Positions 8,762 through 18,408 of a DNA stretch of 64,000 bases are shown one piece after another; position 1 is the first letter of the stretch; each line of letters starts with the position of its first letter. The stretch spans positions 1 to 64,000 of the forward strand of contig PDPT01000038.1 in assembly GCA_002746605.1 (NCBI GenBank), given 5' to 3'. Made by a program: the position numbers and the translations under genes. The notes under the pieces are model-generated. The model saw nothing but the letters and a program-made list of their open reading frames with translations, was not told the origin of the DNA and did not search any database. Source of the stretch: Ignavibacteriota bacterium (GTDB lineage Bacteria; Bacteroidota; Ignavibacteria; Ignavibacteriales; Melioribacteraceae).

Positions 8762-8808
8762 TGCCCAATGTTATTTTTGTTAGCATACTAACCAGCATAC
8801 TTTGGGCA
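8762..8808 (+). promoter_or_regulatory. Predicted stem structure in the nrdJ leader
   Basis: An outer 7-bp perfect stem, TGCCCAA (8762-8768) with TTGGGCA (8802-8808), encloses a 5-bp hairpin, GTTAG-CATA-CTAAC (8779-8792). AGCATACT occurs twice (8782-8789 and 8794-8801). It begins at the predicted transcript start and lies 58 bp before nrdJ. It lacks the conserved blocks I know for cobalamin riboswitches and does not resemble NrdR boxes. It may be a cis-regulatory RNA or a repressor operator. Confidence 0.4.
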
Positions 8809-8866
8809 AAAGGATTTACATACCAACAAATTAAATTTATGAACTTTTAAGATAGGAGGTGTATTT

Positions 8867-11800
8867 ATGAAGATATCTCGCTACTTTACAACAGTAGATC
8901 AAGATCCCTTCTCATCAATTGAATTTGTGAAGCGAACATCAGAGATTAGAAATCCTGATGGTACGGAAGTATTTAAAATGGAAGATGTTTTAGTACCTAA
9001 ATCGTGGTCGCAAGTTGCAACTGATGTTATAACGCAAAAATATTTCAGAAAGGCAGGTGTTCCTAAACTTTTAAAAAAAATAAAAGAAAAGAATATTCCA
9101 AAATGGTTACAACCTTCCCAAGCTGATGAAGAATTATTAAGTGAATTACCAGAAAAGGACAGATTTGGCAGTGAAACAGATTCCAGACAAGTTTTTCACA
9201 GATTAGCAGGAACATGGACATATTGGGGCTGGAAAGCAAATTTCTTCGATGAAGAAGAAGATGCCAAAGCTTTTTACGATGAACTTTGTTTTATGCTGGC
9301 AAATCAAATGGCTGCTCCTAACAGTCCGCAATGGTTTAATACAGGATTAAACTGGGCATATGGAATAAATGGTCCTTCGCAAGGGCATTATTATGTTGAT
9401 TATAAAACCGGAAAGTTGACTAAAGCAGAAGATGCTTACACGCATCCGCAGCCTCATGCTTGTTTTATTCAATCCATAAAAGATGATTTGGTAAATGAAA
9501 ACGGAATAATGGATTTATGGGTTAGAGAAGCACGATTATTCAAATACGGTTCCGGAACAGGTTCTAGCTTTTCAAACATAAGAGGTGCAGATGAACCTTT
9601 AAGCGGAGGTGGAAAATCATCGGGATTAATGTCATTCTTAAAAATCGGTGATAGATCAGCAGGAGCAATAAAATCAGGTGGCACAACAAGAAGAGCCGCT
9701 AAGATGGTTACCTTAGATATAGATCATCCTGACATAGAAGAATTTATTAATTGGAAGGTTAAAGAAGAACAAAAAGTTGCTTCAATTGTAGTAGGATCAA
9801 AAATTTGTAATCTGCATTTGAATAATATTATAAAAGCATGCTATGCAGAACACCCTGAAAATAACAGATTTAATAAAAAAACAAATAAAAAGTTAAGAGC
9901 TGCTGTTATTAATGCCAGACGCGCTTATGTTCCCGAAAATTATATCGAAAGAGTAATTCAACTTGCAAAATTAGGATTTACTTCAATTGAATTTCCGGAG
10001 TATGATACCGATTGGAATTCAGAAGCTTATGCAACTGTAGCAGGACAAAATTCAAATAATTCAGTTCGAGTATCTAATAAGTTTATGAAAGCTGTAGAAG
10101 ATGATGCTAATTGGAATTTATATTACAGGACTGAACTTAAAAAATCCCAAAAAGAAAATAGGGAACCTGAACCTTGCAAAGTTTTAAAAGCAAAAGATGT
10201 ATGGGAACAAATTGGTTTTGCAGCTTGGTCATCTGCCGATCCGGGCTTACAATACGATACAACAATTAACGAGTGGCACACTTGCATAAATGACGGAAGA
10301 ATTAATGCCTCAAACCCTTGCAGTGAATATATGTTCTTAGATGATACCGCATGTAATCTTGCTTCTATGAATCTTGTTAAATACTATAATGACGATAAAC
10401 AACAATTTAATATTGAAGCATTTAGGCATTCAACAAAACTCTTAACAATTGTTCTTGAAATTAGTGTACTTATGGCACAATATCCGAGTCAAGAAGTTGC
10501 ACAAAATAGTTATGATTACAGAACACTAGGATTAGGCTATGCAAATATCGGTTCTTTGCTGATGAGACAAGGCATTCCATACGATAGTAAAGAAGCAGAA
10601 GCTATAACAGGAGCCATAACTGCAATAATGCACATGAGGTCTTATGCAACTTCCGCTGAAATTGCCAAAGAACTCGGTACTTTTTCAAAATATGAAAATA
10701 ATAAAGAAAACATGCTTAGAGTTTTAAGAAATCACAAAAGAGCTGCTTATAATGTTCCTATTGAAGAATATGAAGGACTATCAATTCATCCAATGGGAAT
10801 AAACCCAAAATATTGCCCGTCCGATTTATTAAAATCTGCTCAACAGGATTCTGACAATGCTGTTGAACTCGGTAAGAAATATGGTTACCGAAATGCACAA
10901 GTAACGGTTCTTGCACCAACAGGAACAATCGGACTTGTAATGGATTGTGATACTACAGGAGTTGAACCTGATTTCGCCTTGGTTAAATTTAAAAAATTAG
11001 CCGGAGGCGGTTACTTTAAAATTATAAACCAATCAATTCCACCGGCATTAAAACAGCTTGGCTATAATCAAGAGCAAATAAATAAAATAGTTAAGTATGC
11101 AAAAGGCACGGGAACCTTAAACGGATGTCCGTATATTAATAGTGAAACATTAAAAGCAAAAGGTTTTACCGATGAAATTTTAAATAAAATCAATAAAGTT
11201 TTACCTGGTTCGTTTAAGCTTAAATTTGCTTTTAATAAATATGACCTAGGCGAAGATTTTTGCATAAATACTCTCGGTTTATCGGAAGAAGAATTAAACA
11301 GCTTTGATTTAAATGTATTGGAACATATCGGCTTTACAAAAGAAGAAATTGAACTAGCCAATGATTATGTTTGTGGAACAATGACAATTGAAGGAGCACC
11401 TTTCTTAAAGCATGAGCATTATCCTGTTTTCGATACTGCAAACAAATGCGGTAAAAAAGGCACTCGCTTTATAAAGAGTAAAGCACACATAAGAATAATG
11501 GCGGCGGCACAACCTTTTATTTCAGGTGCAATTTCCAAAACAATTAACCTGCCAGGCGAAGCGGATATTGATGATGTTAAAGATGCTTATATGCAATCTT
11601 GGAAACTAGGATTAAAAGCAAATGCTCTCTATAGAGATGGCTCAAAACTTTCGCAACCGTTAAATTCATTGTCCGAAGACGATGTTGATGAAATTGAAGG
11701 ACAAAAACTTGAAGAAGATAATGAAATAATAAAAGTTGCAGAAAAAATTATTCATAGATATATAGCAAAAAGAAGAAGATTGCCCGATAGAAGAACTGGA

Positions 11801-12451
11801 TATACACAAAAAGCTAAAATTGGCGGACAAACAGTTTACATAAGAACAGGAGAATATGATAACGGAGAGCTTGGTGAAATCTTTTTAGATATGCACAGAG
11901 AAGGAGCAGCAGTAAGAAGTCTGCTTAATAACTTTGCAATTGCTATTTCACTTGGATTGCAGCACGGAGTTCCACTCGAAGAATTTGTAGATGCATTTGT
12001 ATTCACCAGGTTTGAACCAAGCGGTATGGTAACTGGTAACGACAGAATCAAGATGGCAACATCAATTATCGATTACATTTTTAGAGAACTTGCGGTAACA
12101 TATCTAAACAGAAACGATTTATCTCATGTTGATGAAAACGAAGTAAATACTCCAAGAGGAAAAGTAAATAATATTACTGAACCCGAATTTGTCAGTGAAG
12201 AAGTTATTAGTGAAAGGACAATTCACTTAGACAAATCGGAAGTAAAAATTAAATCTCCCGTAAGTAATAACATTGTAGCATCACACAATAATGGTAACGG
12301 TTCTCAAAGACAAGTTATAGAAAAGATAAAAGAAGCAAGGACGCTCGGTTATACTGGTGATATTTGTCCCGAATGTCAAAGTATGACAATGGTGCGAAAC
12401 GGCACATGCTTAAAATGTGAAACATGTGGTGCAACAACTGGATGCAGTTAA
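8867..12451 (+). CDS. nrdJ: Adenosylcobalamin-dependent (class II) ribonucleotide reductase
   Basis: The 1194 residues match the large form of NrdJ. It reduces ribonucleotides to deoxyribonucleotides without oxygen, using a radical from adenosylcobalamin. Visible features are the substrate-site motif [18 protein letters not shown], the phosphate-binding loop [12 protein letters not shown], and a cysteine-rich C-terminus (C1167, C1170, C1181, C1184, C1187, C1193) combining a zinc-ribbon-like pair with redox cysteines that renew the active site. The start has a strong Shine-Dalgarno (AGGAGGTG). It is monocistronic, with its own promoter candidate, leader and terminator. No intein-like interruption was seen. 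Confidence 0.93.
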   Translation: MKISRYFTTVDQDPFSSIEFVKRTSEIRNPDGTEVFKMEDVLVPKSWSQVATDVITQKYFRKAGVPKLLKKIKEKNIPKWLQPSQADEELLSELPEKDRFGSETDSRQVFHRLAGTWTYWGWKANFFDEEEDAKAFYDELCFMLANQMAAPNSPQWFNTGLNWAYGINGPSQGHYYVDYKTGKLTKAEDAYTHPQPHACFIQSIKDDLVNENGIMDLWVREARLFKYGSGTGSSFSNIRGADEPLSGGGKSSGLMSFLKIGDRSAGAIKSGGTTRRAAKMVTLDIDHPDIEEFINWKVKEEQKVASIVVGSKICNLHLNNIIKACYAEHPENNRFNKKTNKKLRAAVINARRAYVPENYIERVIQLAKLGFTSIEFPEYDTDWNSEAYATVAGQNSNNSVRVSNKFMKAVEDDANWNLYYRTELKKSQKENREPEPCKVLKAKDVWEQIGFAAWSSADPGLQYDTTINEWHTCINDGRINASNPCSEYMFLDDTACNLASMNLVKYYNDDKQQFNIEAFRHSTKLLTIVLEISVLMAQYPSQEVAQNSYDYRTLGLGYANIGSLLMRQGIPYDSKEAEAITGAITAIMHMRSYATSAEIAKELGTFSKYENNKENMLRVLRNHKRAAYNVPIEEYEGLSIHPMGINPKYCPSDLLKSAQQDSDNAVELGKKYGYRNAQVTVLAPTGTIGLVMDCDTTGVEPDFALVKFKKLAGGGYFKIINQSIPPALKQLGYNQEQINKIVKYAKGTGTLNGCPYINSETLKAKGFTDEILNKINKVLPGSFKLKFAFNKYDLGEDFCINTLGLSEEELNSFDLNVLEHIGFTKEEIELANDYVCGTMTIEGAPFLKHEHYPVFDTANKCGKKGTRFIKSKAHIRIMAAAQPFISGAISKTINLPGEADIDDVKDAYMQSWKLGLKANALYRDGSKLSQPLNSLSEDDVDEIEGQKLEEDNEIIKVAEKIIHRYIAKRRRLPDRRTGYTQKAKIGGQTVYIRTGEYDNGELGEIFLDMHREGAAVRSLLNNFAIAISLGLQHGVPLEEFVDAFVFTRFEPSGMVTGNDRIKMATSIIDYIFRELAVTYLNRNDLSHVDENEVNTPRGKVNNITEPEFVSEEVISERTIHLDKSEVKIKSPVSNNIVASHNNGNGSQRQVIEKIKEARTLGYTGDICPECQSMTMVRNGTCLKCETCGATTGCS

Positions 12452-12456
12452 TTATT

Positions 12457-12483
12457 CAAAGGGGCTTTTTTGCCCCTTTTTTA
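12457..12483 (+). terminator. Rho-independent terminator of nrdJ
   Basis: AAAGGGGC (12458-12465) pairs with GCCCCTTT (12472-12479) across a short T loop and is followed by T-rich sequence, right after the nrdJ stop. Confidence 0.85.
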
Positions 12484-12538
12484 TTTATTTTTGTTGATTT
12501 TACCAAACAATATAGATAGATTCGCATTTAATAAAACA

Positions 12539-13210
12539 ATGATTAAAGATAATATAAAATATATTGAAGATAAGATTGCCAAAAGTTGTCTAAATGCTAA
12601 TAGAAATTTTGATGAAATAAAACTTGTTGCTGTTTCTAAACAAAATACTATAGAAAAAATAAAAGAAGCACAGAACTTTGGAATATTAGATTTTGGTGAA
12701 AACAAAGCACAAGAATTAAAACAGAAAGTTACGGAAATTAATGATAATATAAGATGGCACTTTATCGGGCATTTACAACGAAATAAAGTTCGGGACATTA
12801 TTCCTTACACTTTCTTAATTCATTCTGTTGATACGGAAAAATTATTATTGGAAATTAACAAAAGAGCAGCTAATATTCAAAAAGTGCAAAAAATATTGCT
12901 CGAAGTAAATATAAGCGGAGAAGAATCAAAATACGGATTAAAAACATTTGATGATGTTCATAAAATTCTAAATACGAGTGATGGACTTAATAATGTTTTG
13001 CCAATTGGGTTGATGACAATGGCACCATTTACCAATGACGAAGAAATTATAAGAAAGACTTTCAGAGGGTTGCGAGAAATGTTAGAAAGAGTAAATGAAA
13101 AAGGCTATAAATTAAAAGAACTTTCTATGGGAATGACAAACGATTTTGAAACGGCGATTGAAGAAGGTGCAACAATTTTAAGAATAGGAACTGCAATTTT
13201 TAAAGAATAA
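12539..13210 (+). CDS. yggS: YggS/PROSC-family pyridoxal-phosphate homeostasis protein
   Basis: The start is placed at ATG 12539 (MIKDNIKYIEDKIAKS), giving 223 residues, the usual family length; the open frame reaches back to 12470, but that part is hydrophobic nonsense lying over the nrdJ terminator. The protein is a single alanine-racemase-N-type barrel. AVSKQNT carries the pyridoxal-phosphate lysine (K34), and WHFIGHLQRNK and MGMTNDFETAI are family signatures. It buffers free pyridoxal phosphate. It is followed 12 bp later by a DivIVA-like gene, an arrangement also known from Gram-positive yggS-divIVA regions. Confidence 0.9.
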   Translation: MIKDNIKYIEDKIAKSCLNANRNFDEIKLVAVSKQNTIEKIKEAQNFGILDFGENKAQELKQKVTEINDNIRWHFIGHLQRNKVRDIIPYTFLIHSVDTEKLLLEINKRAANIQKVQKILLEVNISGEESKYGLKTFDDVHKILNTSDGLNNVLPIGLMTMAPFTNDEEIIRKTFRGLREMLERVNEKGYKLKELSMGMTNDFETAIEEGATILRIGTAIFKE

Positions 13211-13222
13211 CAATAAAATCTA

Positions 13223-13768
13223 ATGAGAATGAATCCCCAAAATATCGCGAAAAAAGTTTTTGAATCCGAGACAAACGGATATTCAAAAAAGGAAGTAACT
13301 AAATTTTTAGAAGAATTAAGTCAAGAATTTGAAAATTTAAGTGTTAAAAATTCAGTATTAAAAAAAGATGTTACTGATCTTAGAGTCAAAATAAAAGAGT
13401 ACAAAAAAAATGAAAAAAACTTGAGCGATGAACTGACTTCAATTAAGAAAGACGAGGGCAACACTTTTACAAAAACTCAAGATAAAGCATTGAAAATTTT
13501 GGAAGAAGCAGAAAAAAAATCTCAAGAAATTATTAATAAAGCTGAAGCAGAAGCTCAAATTACAAGAGACACCTTGCTTTTTCTTAAAGAACAACGAGAA
13601 ATAATGTTGGTAAGGTTAAAAGTTATTATTAATAATCAAGAGCGTATTCTAAGTGATTTTGAAAAAGAAACTAATCCCGAAGAGTTAAATAAAACAATGC
13701 TTGAAGCTGCAGCTCACAAAACGGAAAGCGAGATTGATATTGAAAAAATAATGGAAAAATTACTATGA
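13223..13768 (+). CDS. DivIVA-domain coiled-coil protein
   Basis: A 181-residue cytoplasmic protein. Residues 1-40 resemble the DivIVA membrane-targeting domain (MNPQNIAKKVFES, then GYSKKEVTKFLEELSQEFE), followed by a long Lys/Glu-rich coiled coil (about 40-180). DivIVA proteins sense negative membrane curvature and recruit division or growth factors. The tail (LEEAEKKSQEIINKAEAEAQ) resembles that of the membrane protein at 14586. ATG 13223 and ATG 13229 are both possible starts. It overlaps the phosphorylase gene by 4 bp. The domain match is read by eye and is moderate. Confidence 0.7.
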   Translation: MRMNPQNIAKKVFESETNGYSKKEVTKFLEELSQEFENLSVKNSVLKKDVTDLRVKIKEYKKNEKNLSDELTSIKKDEGNTFTKTQDKALKILEEAEKKSQEIINKAEAEAQITRDTLLFLKEQREIMLVRLKVIINNQERILSDFEKETNPEELNKTMLEAAAHKTESEIDIEKIMEKLL

Positions 13769-14589
13769 GCGAATTAATAACCCAAATAAACGATTCACTA
13801 AAAGTAATAAGAGAAAAGGGCAAAGAGAATTTTCCAATCGGGATTATTCTCGGAACCGGACTTGGCGGATTGGTAAACGAAATTGAAATAATAGCAGAAA
13901 TTCCTTATAAAGAAATACCGTACTTTCCACTTTCTACCGTTGAATCACACACAGGGAAATTAATTCTCGGTAAAATAAACGGTAAAAATGTTTTGGCAAT
14001 GCAAGGCAGATTTCATTATTACGAAGGATATTCAATGCAGCAAATTGTATTCCCCGTAAGAGTTATGAAATATCTAGGTGTTGAAAATCTTCTTCTTTCC
14101 AATGCATGCGGTGGAATGAATCCGATTTACAGAAAAGGAGATATCATGATTATAAATGATCATATAAATCTTCTCGGAGATAACCCTCTTATAGGCAAAA
14201 ACGAAGATGAATTAGGTCCGCGTTTCCCCGATATGAGTGAGCCCTATAATTTAGAAATGATTGAATTAGCCGAAAATATTGCTCTTGAGTTTGGAATTAA
14301 AGTTCATAAAGGGGTTTATGCGGCAGTACCCGGACCAAATCTCGAAACAAAAGCAGAATATAGATTTTTAAGAGCAATTGGAGCGGATGTTGTAGGTATG
14401 TCAACAATACCGGAAAATATTGCTGCAAATCATATGGGAATTAAAGTACTCGGAATAAGTATAATAACGGATGAGTGTTTTCCTGATTCTCTAATGCCTG
14501 TTGATGTAAATGAAATAATTTCGGTTTCTATGAAAGCCGAACCAAAAATGACAAAAATTATGAAAGAAATTGTAAAAAGAATAAAATGA
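13765..14589 (+). CDS. punA: Purine-nucleoside phosphorylase (trimeric type)
   Basis: The 274 residues match the PNP/MTAP family: GTGLGGL near the N-terminus for phosphate, GRFHYYEGYSMQQ with the active-site His, SNACGGMNPIYRKGDIM, the purine-site region AVPGPNLETKAEYR, and VVGMSTIPE before the ribose-binding region. It cleaves purine ribo- or deoxyribonucleosides with phosphate in purine salvage. The start overlaps the DivIVA-like gene by 4 bp and its end overlaps the next gene by 4 bp, so the three are very likely co-translated. Confidence 0.92.
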   Translation: MSELITQINDSLKVIREKGKENFPIGIILGTGLGGLVNEIEIIAEIPYKEIPYFPLSTVESHTGKLILGKINGKNVLAMQGRFHYYEGYSMQQIVFPVRVMKYLGVENLLLSNACGGMNPIYRKGDIMIINDHINLLGDNPLIGKNEDELGPRFPDMSEPYNLEMIELAENIALEFGIKVHKGVYAAVPGPNLETKAEYRFLRAIGADVVGMSTIPENIAANHMGIKVLGISIITDECFPDSLMPVDVNEIISVSMKAEPKMTKIMKEIVKRIK

Positions 14590-15194
14590 AAGATAGACTT
14601 AAAAATTATTTATACCCCTTACTGATTGCAATACTTATTTTTATCTCTAATTTTTTAAATACAGAGATTTTTAATCAAGAGATTATTAACTTTACTGTTT
14701 GGTTTATTTTAGCTTTGTTTGTTTTTGCAACAGGATGGGCAACCAACACAACACTTGACTGGGTTCACGGAGGAAAAGTAGTTTTTTCTGTAATTGTAGC
14801 AATGGTGTTTGTAAGCTCATTCCTCGTATCGTTCTTTAGTAATTTTTTCTCAACTGAAAATTTGGTTTTTGAGAATATTATACTTTACAGTTTGAGGAAT
14901 ATTTTTCTTGGCTCAATTGCATTCTTTGGAATGTCTCTTAGCGAATTGATAACAAAGCAAAGGGAAATAGAAAATTATAAAAATCAAGATAATGAAAAAC
15001 TCTTGAGAGAAGCAGAAAGAAAATCTGAAATTATTTTAAAAGAAGCTACCGTAGAAGCGGAAAATATAATATTAAAAGCTAATAAAAAAGCTTCTGCCGT
15101 AATTGAACAAAAAAATATATTGCAGCAGAGATTAAAAGATTTTATAGATATAGAAAAAGAAGTAATAAAAAATTACGAAATAGATAAACATTAG
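14586..15194 (+). CDS. Membrane protein with cytoplasmic coiled-coil tail, unknown function
   Basis: The first 120 residues contain about four hydrophobic segments (LYPLLIAILIFISNFL; FTVWFILALFVFATGW; VVFSVIVAMVFVSSFLVSFF; NIFLGSIAFFGMS). Residues 125-202 form a charged helix (EAERKSEIILKEATVEAENI) like the tails of DivIVA and ATP-synthase b subunits. The same style of tail occurs in the DivIVA-like protein two genes upstream, so the two might interact through coiled coils. It sits between the phosphorylase gene (4-bp overlap) and ileS (19-bp gap). I do not recognise a named family. Confidence 0.7.
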   Translation: MKDRLKNYLYPLLIAILIFISNFLNTEIFNQEIINFTVWFILALFVFATGWATNTTLDWVHGGKVVFSVIVAMVFVSSFLVSFFSNFFSTENLVFENIILYSLRNIFLGSIAFFGMSLSELITKQREIENYKNQDNEKLLREAERKSEIILKEATVEAENIILKANKKASAVIEQKNILQQRLKDFIDIEKEVIKNYEIDKH

Positions 15195-15213
15195 TTCACA
15201 CATTTATTGAAAT

Positions 15214-18200
15214 ATGGAAAAAAAATACAAACAATATTCAAGCAGTATCATTTATTCCGAGATTGAGGAAAAAATATTAAAATTCTGGGAAAACGAAAAA
15301 GTCTTTGAAAAGAGCATAGAGCTTAGGGAAGATAGTAAACCTTTTACTTTTTATGAAGGTCCGCCTACTGCAAACGGAAAACCGGGACTTCATCACGTAA
15401 TGGCAAGAACCTTAAAAGATCTTGTTTGTCGTTATAAAACAATGCAAGGTTATAAAGTAAACAGAAAAGCAGGTTGGGATACACATGGCTTGCCTGTGGA
15501 AATTGAAGTTGAAAAACAGCTTGGAATAAAAAGCAAAAGCGAAATACCGGAATTTGGTGTGGGAAAATATAATGCTGCTTGTAAAGAGTCTGTATTTACC
15601 TACAAAGATCTTTGGGAAAAAATGACCAATAGAATGGGCTATTGGTTAAACTTGGATGACGCTTATATAACTTGCACAAATGATTATATTGAATCAGTTT
15701 GGTGGGCATTAAAAACGCTTTTTGATAAAGGATTGATTTATAAAGATTATAAAATTGTTCCTCAATGTCCTAAGTCAGAAACAGTTTTATCTTCGCATGA
15801 GCTTGCTTTGGGTTATAAAGAAACCAAAGATCCTTCCGTTTATGTTTTAATGAAATTAAAAGAATCTGATTTAACAAAAGATGGTGAAACATATTTTCTT
15901 GTTTGGACAACTACTCCATGGACTTTAATTTCAAACATTGCTCTTGCTGTCGGACCGGAAATAACTTATGTGAAAATTAAAACGGAAGGTGTTTATTTAA
16001 TTCTTGCAAAAGAACGATTATCTGTCTTAAGAGAAGATTATGAAATAATTGAAGAATACAAAGGCTCGGACTTATTAGGACAAGAGTATGAACAACTTTT
16101 CCCATATTTAACTGTTGATAAAAAAGCATTTTATGTTATTAGTGCTGATTTTGTTAGTACCGAAGACGGTTCCGGTATTGTTCATATTGCTCCTGCTTTC
16201 GGTGCCGATGATTATGAGATTTCTAAAGTAAATGATTTACCTTTCTTGCAGCCTGTAACTCGCGGTGGTCTTTTTACAAAAGAAGTAACAGATTTTGCAG
16301 ATATGTTTGTGAAAGACGCCGATCCTGAGATTATTCAAAAATTGAGAGAAAGCGGAAATCTTTATAAAAAAGAAACAATTGTTCACTCTTATCCTTTTAG
16401 TTGGCGTTTTGATAACGTTCCCGTAATTTATTATGCAAGAGAATCTTGGTTTATAAAAACTACTTCCATTTCAGACAGAATGGTTCAACTTAACAAAGAT
16501 ATAAATTGGTATCCACCGGAAGTTGGTTCAGGTCGTTTTGGAAATTGGTTGGAAGAGAATAAAGACTGGGCACTTTCGAGAGATAGATTCTGGGCAACCC
16601 CGCTTCCTATTTGGGTTTCTGATGATGGTGATATGTTTGCGGTTGGAAGCATCGAAGAATTGAAAGAGGGCTACATTGAAAGAGATGGTAAAAAAATAAA
16701 CATAAAAGATTTAGATGAAAATGAAATTGATCTTCATAAGCCTTTTGTAGATGACATAAAATTTGAAAAGAACGGAAAAGTTTTTGGGCGAACTCCCGAA
16801 CTAATAGATGTTTGGTTTGATTCCGGGGCAATGCCTTTTGCACAATTTCACTATCCTTTTGAAAACAAGGAACTGTTTGAAAATAATTTCCCTGCTGATT
16901 TTATTTGTGAGGGAATTGATCAAACAAGAGGCTGGTTCTATACTCTTCATGCAATTGCAACTATGCTTTTTAATAATGTTGCTTACAAAAATTTAATTGT
17001 AAATGAATTGATTTTAGATAAAAACGGACTCAAGATGTCTAAATCAAAAGGCAATGCCGTTGATCCGTTTGTTCTATTCGATAAATATGGTGCCGATGCT
17101 ACTCGTTGGTATCTTGTTACCGGAAGTCCACCTTGGAGAACAACACTCTTTGATGAAGATGGAATAGGTGAAGTGCAGCGCAAATTCTTCGGAACATTGA
17201 TAAACACGTATTCATTTTTTGCATTGTACGCAAATATTGATGAGTTTGATTTTAATACTGAAAATATTCCTTATGAAAAAAGACCTGAAATTGACAGATG
17301 GATTATTGCTAAACTTTCTTCTGTTATAGAAGAATATGAAAACTTGATGAACAATTATGATGTTACAAAAGCAGCTCGCTTGGTTTCAGATTTTACAATT
17401 GATGAGTTATCGAATTGGTATGTAAGAAGAAGCAGAAGAAGATTTTGGAAATCAGAAATTAATGAGTCAAAAATTTCAGCTTATCAAACTTTGTATGAAT
17501 GTTTGATAACAATTTGTAAACTTACTTCTCCTTTTGCTCCTTTTATATCCGAAGAATTATATCAAAATTTAAATAATGTAACTTCTAAGGACAAAAGTAT
17601 TTCTATTCACCTTATCGATTTCCCTAAGAAAACTTATGAAAATAAAAAATTAGAAGATAAGATGGAAATAGCTCAAAAAGTTGTTTATTTAACAAGAGCA
17701 ATAAGAGCTAAATCAAATCTAAAAGTAAGGCAACCATTAAGAAAAATAATGATTGCAGTTGATGCATCTAAAAGAGAAACTGTTAAAAATATGGAAGAAG
17801 TAATTCTTGAAGAAGTTAATATTAAAGAACTTGAAGTTCTTGAAGATGATTCTTCAATTGTAAACAAATCCGCTAAAGCTAACTTTAAAGCTTTAGGACC
17901 AAAATATGGTAAGCTAATGAAAGATTTGGCTGCAAAGATTAAAGAACTTAATCAAGAAGAAATAAAACAAATAGAGAAAAATAATAGTTTTAAAATAAAT
18001 TTAAATGGAAACGAAATTGAATTAACTAAAGATGATGTGGAAATAATCAGTACAGAAATTGAAGGCTGGGTTGTTGAATCTGAAGCCGGGGTTACAGTAG
18101 CAATCGATAGTGAATTAAGCGAAGAACTAATTGCAGAAGGTTATGCAAGAGAATTTGTTAACAGAGTGCAAAATATGCGTAAAAGTGCAAATTTTGATAT

Positions 18201-18387
18201 TGTTGATAGAATTACAGTGAATTTTTCTGCCGATGATAAATTAAGAAATTATTTGTTTAAATTTGAAGATTACATAAAAAATGAAATTCTCGCCGATACT
18301 CTAACTAAATCAACAAATAATGATTTTAGTGAAAATGCCGATATAGGTGAGTATAAATGTGAAATTACTATTAGTAAAGTTATTTGA
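15214..18387 (+). CDS. ileS: Isoleucyl-tRNA synthetase
   Basis: A 1057-residue class I synthetase. The HIGH-type motif is GLHH in PPTANGKPGLHHVMART (about 50-67), and KMSKSKGN lies near 608-615. In between are the CP1 editing domain (VWTTTPWTLISNIALAVGP) and the WYVRRSRRRFWK anticodon-domain signature near 735. The length and the absence of the C-terminal zinc finger fit the type 2 (eukaryote-like) form, which in known cases tolerates mupirocin; that resistance is inference here. It is probably co-transcribed with the genes before it and the DksA-like gene after it. Confidence 0.95.
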   Translation: MEKKYKQYSSSIIYSEIEEKILKFWENEKVFEKSIELREDSKPFTFYEGPPTANGKPGLHHVMARTLKDLVCRYKTMQGYKVNRKAGWDTHGLPVEIEVEKQLGIKSKSEIPEFGVGKYNAACKESVFTYKDLWEKMTNRMGYWLNLDDAYITCTNDYIESVWWALKTLFDKGLIYKDYKIVPQCPKSETVLSSHELALGYKETKDPSVYVLMKLKESDLTKDGETYFLVWTTTPWTLISNIALAVGPEITYVKIKTEGVYLILAKERLSVLREDYEIIEEYKGSDLLGQEYEQLFPYLTVDKKAFYVISADFVSTEDGSGIVHIAPAFGADDYEISKVNDLPFLQPVTRGGLFTKEVTDFADMFVKDADPEIIQKLRESGNLYKKETIVHSYPFSWRFDNVPVIYYARESWFIKTTSISDRMVQLNKDINWYPPEVGSGRFGNWLEENKDWALSRDRFWATPLPIWVSDDGDMFAVGSIEELKEGYIERDGKKINIKDLDENEIDLHKPFVDDIKFEKNGKVFGRTPELIDVWFDSGAMPFAQFHYPFENKELFENNFPADFICEGIDQTRGWFYTLHAIATMLFNNVAYKNLIVNELILDKNGLKMSKSKGNAVDPFVLFDKYGADATRWYLVTGSPPWRTTLFDEDGIGEVQRKFFGTLINTYSFFALYANIDEFDFNTENIPYEKRPEIDRWIIAKLSSVIEEYENLMNNYDVTKAARLVSDFTIDELSNWYVRRSRRRFWKSEINESKISAYQTLYECLITICKLTSPFAPFISEELYQNLNNVTSKDKSISIHLIDFPKKTYENKKLEDKMEIAQKVVYLTRAIRAKSNLKVRQPLRKIMIAVDASKRETVKNMEEVILEEVNIKELEVLEDDSSIVNKSAKANFKALGPKYGKLMKDLAAKIKELNQEEIKQIEKNNSFKINLNGNEIELTKDDVEIISTEIEGWVVESEAGVTVAIDSELSEELIAEGYAREFVNRVQNMRKSANFDIVDRITVNFSADDKLRNYLFKFEDYIKNEILADTLTKSTNNDFSENADIGEYKCEITISKVI

Positions 18388-18408
18388 TTTTCTAGGAGGA
18401 AGAAAAAA

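Larger units (their letters stand above)
8265..8866. other. Long intergenic region between the helicase gene and nrdJ
   Basis: This 602-bp AT-rich gap contains a perfect 10-bp inverted repeat just after the helicase gene (8299-8328), a small CTCTT/AAGAG hairpin near 8644-8657, a promoter candidate (8729-8760) and a potential stem structure in the nrdJ leader (8762-8808). No open reading frame of convincing composition was seen on either strand. Confidence 0.6.

Noticed and set aside
8651..8866. Cobalamin riboswitch before nrdJ
   Set aside because: The conserved B12-box blocks were not found and the structured part is only about 47 nt.
8867..12451. Intein or large insertion inside nrdJ, suspected from its 1194-residue length
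   Set aside because: The sequence reads as continuous NrdJ text and this length is normal for the large class II form; no splice-junction motifs were seen.
12470..12538. N-terminal extension of the YggS frame
   Set aside because: It lies on the nrdJ terminator and encodes hydrophobic residues absent from the family; ATG 12539 gives the normal length.
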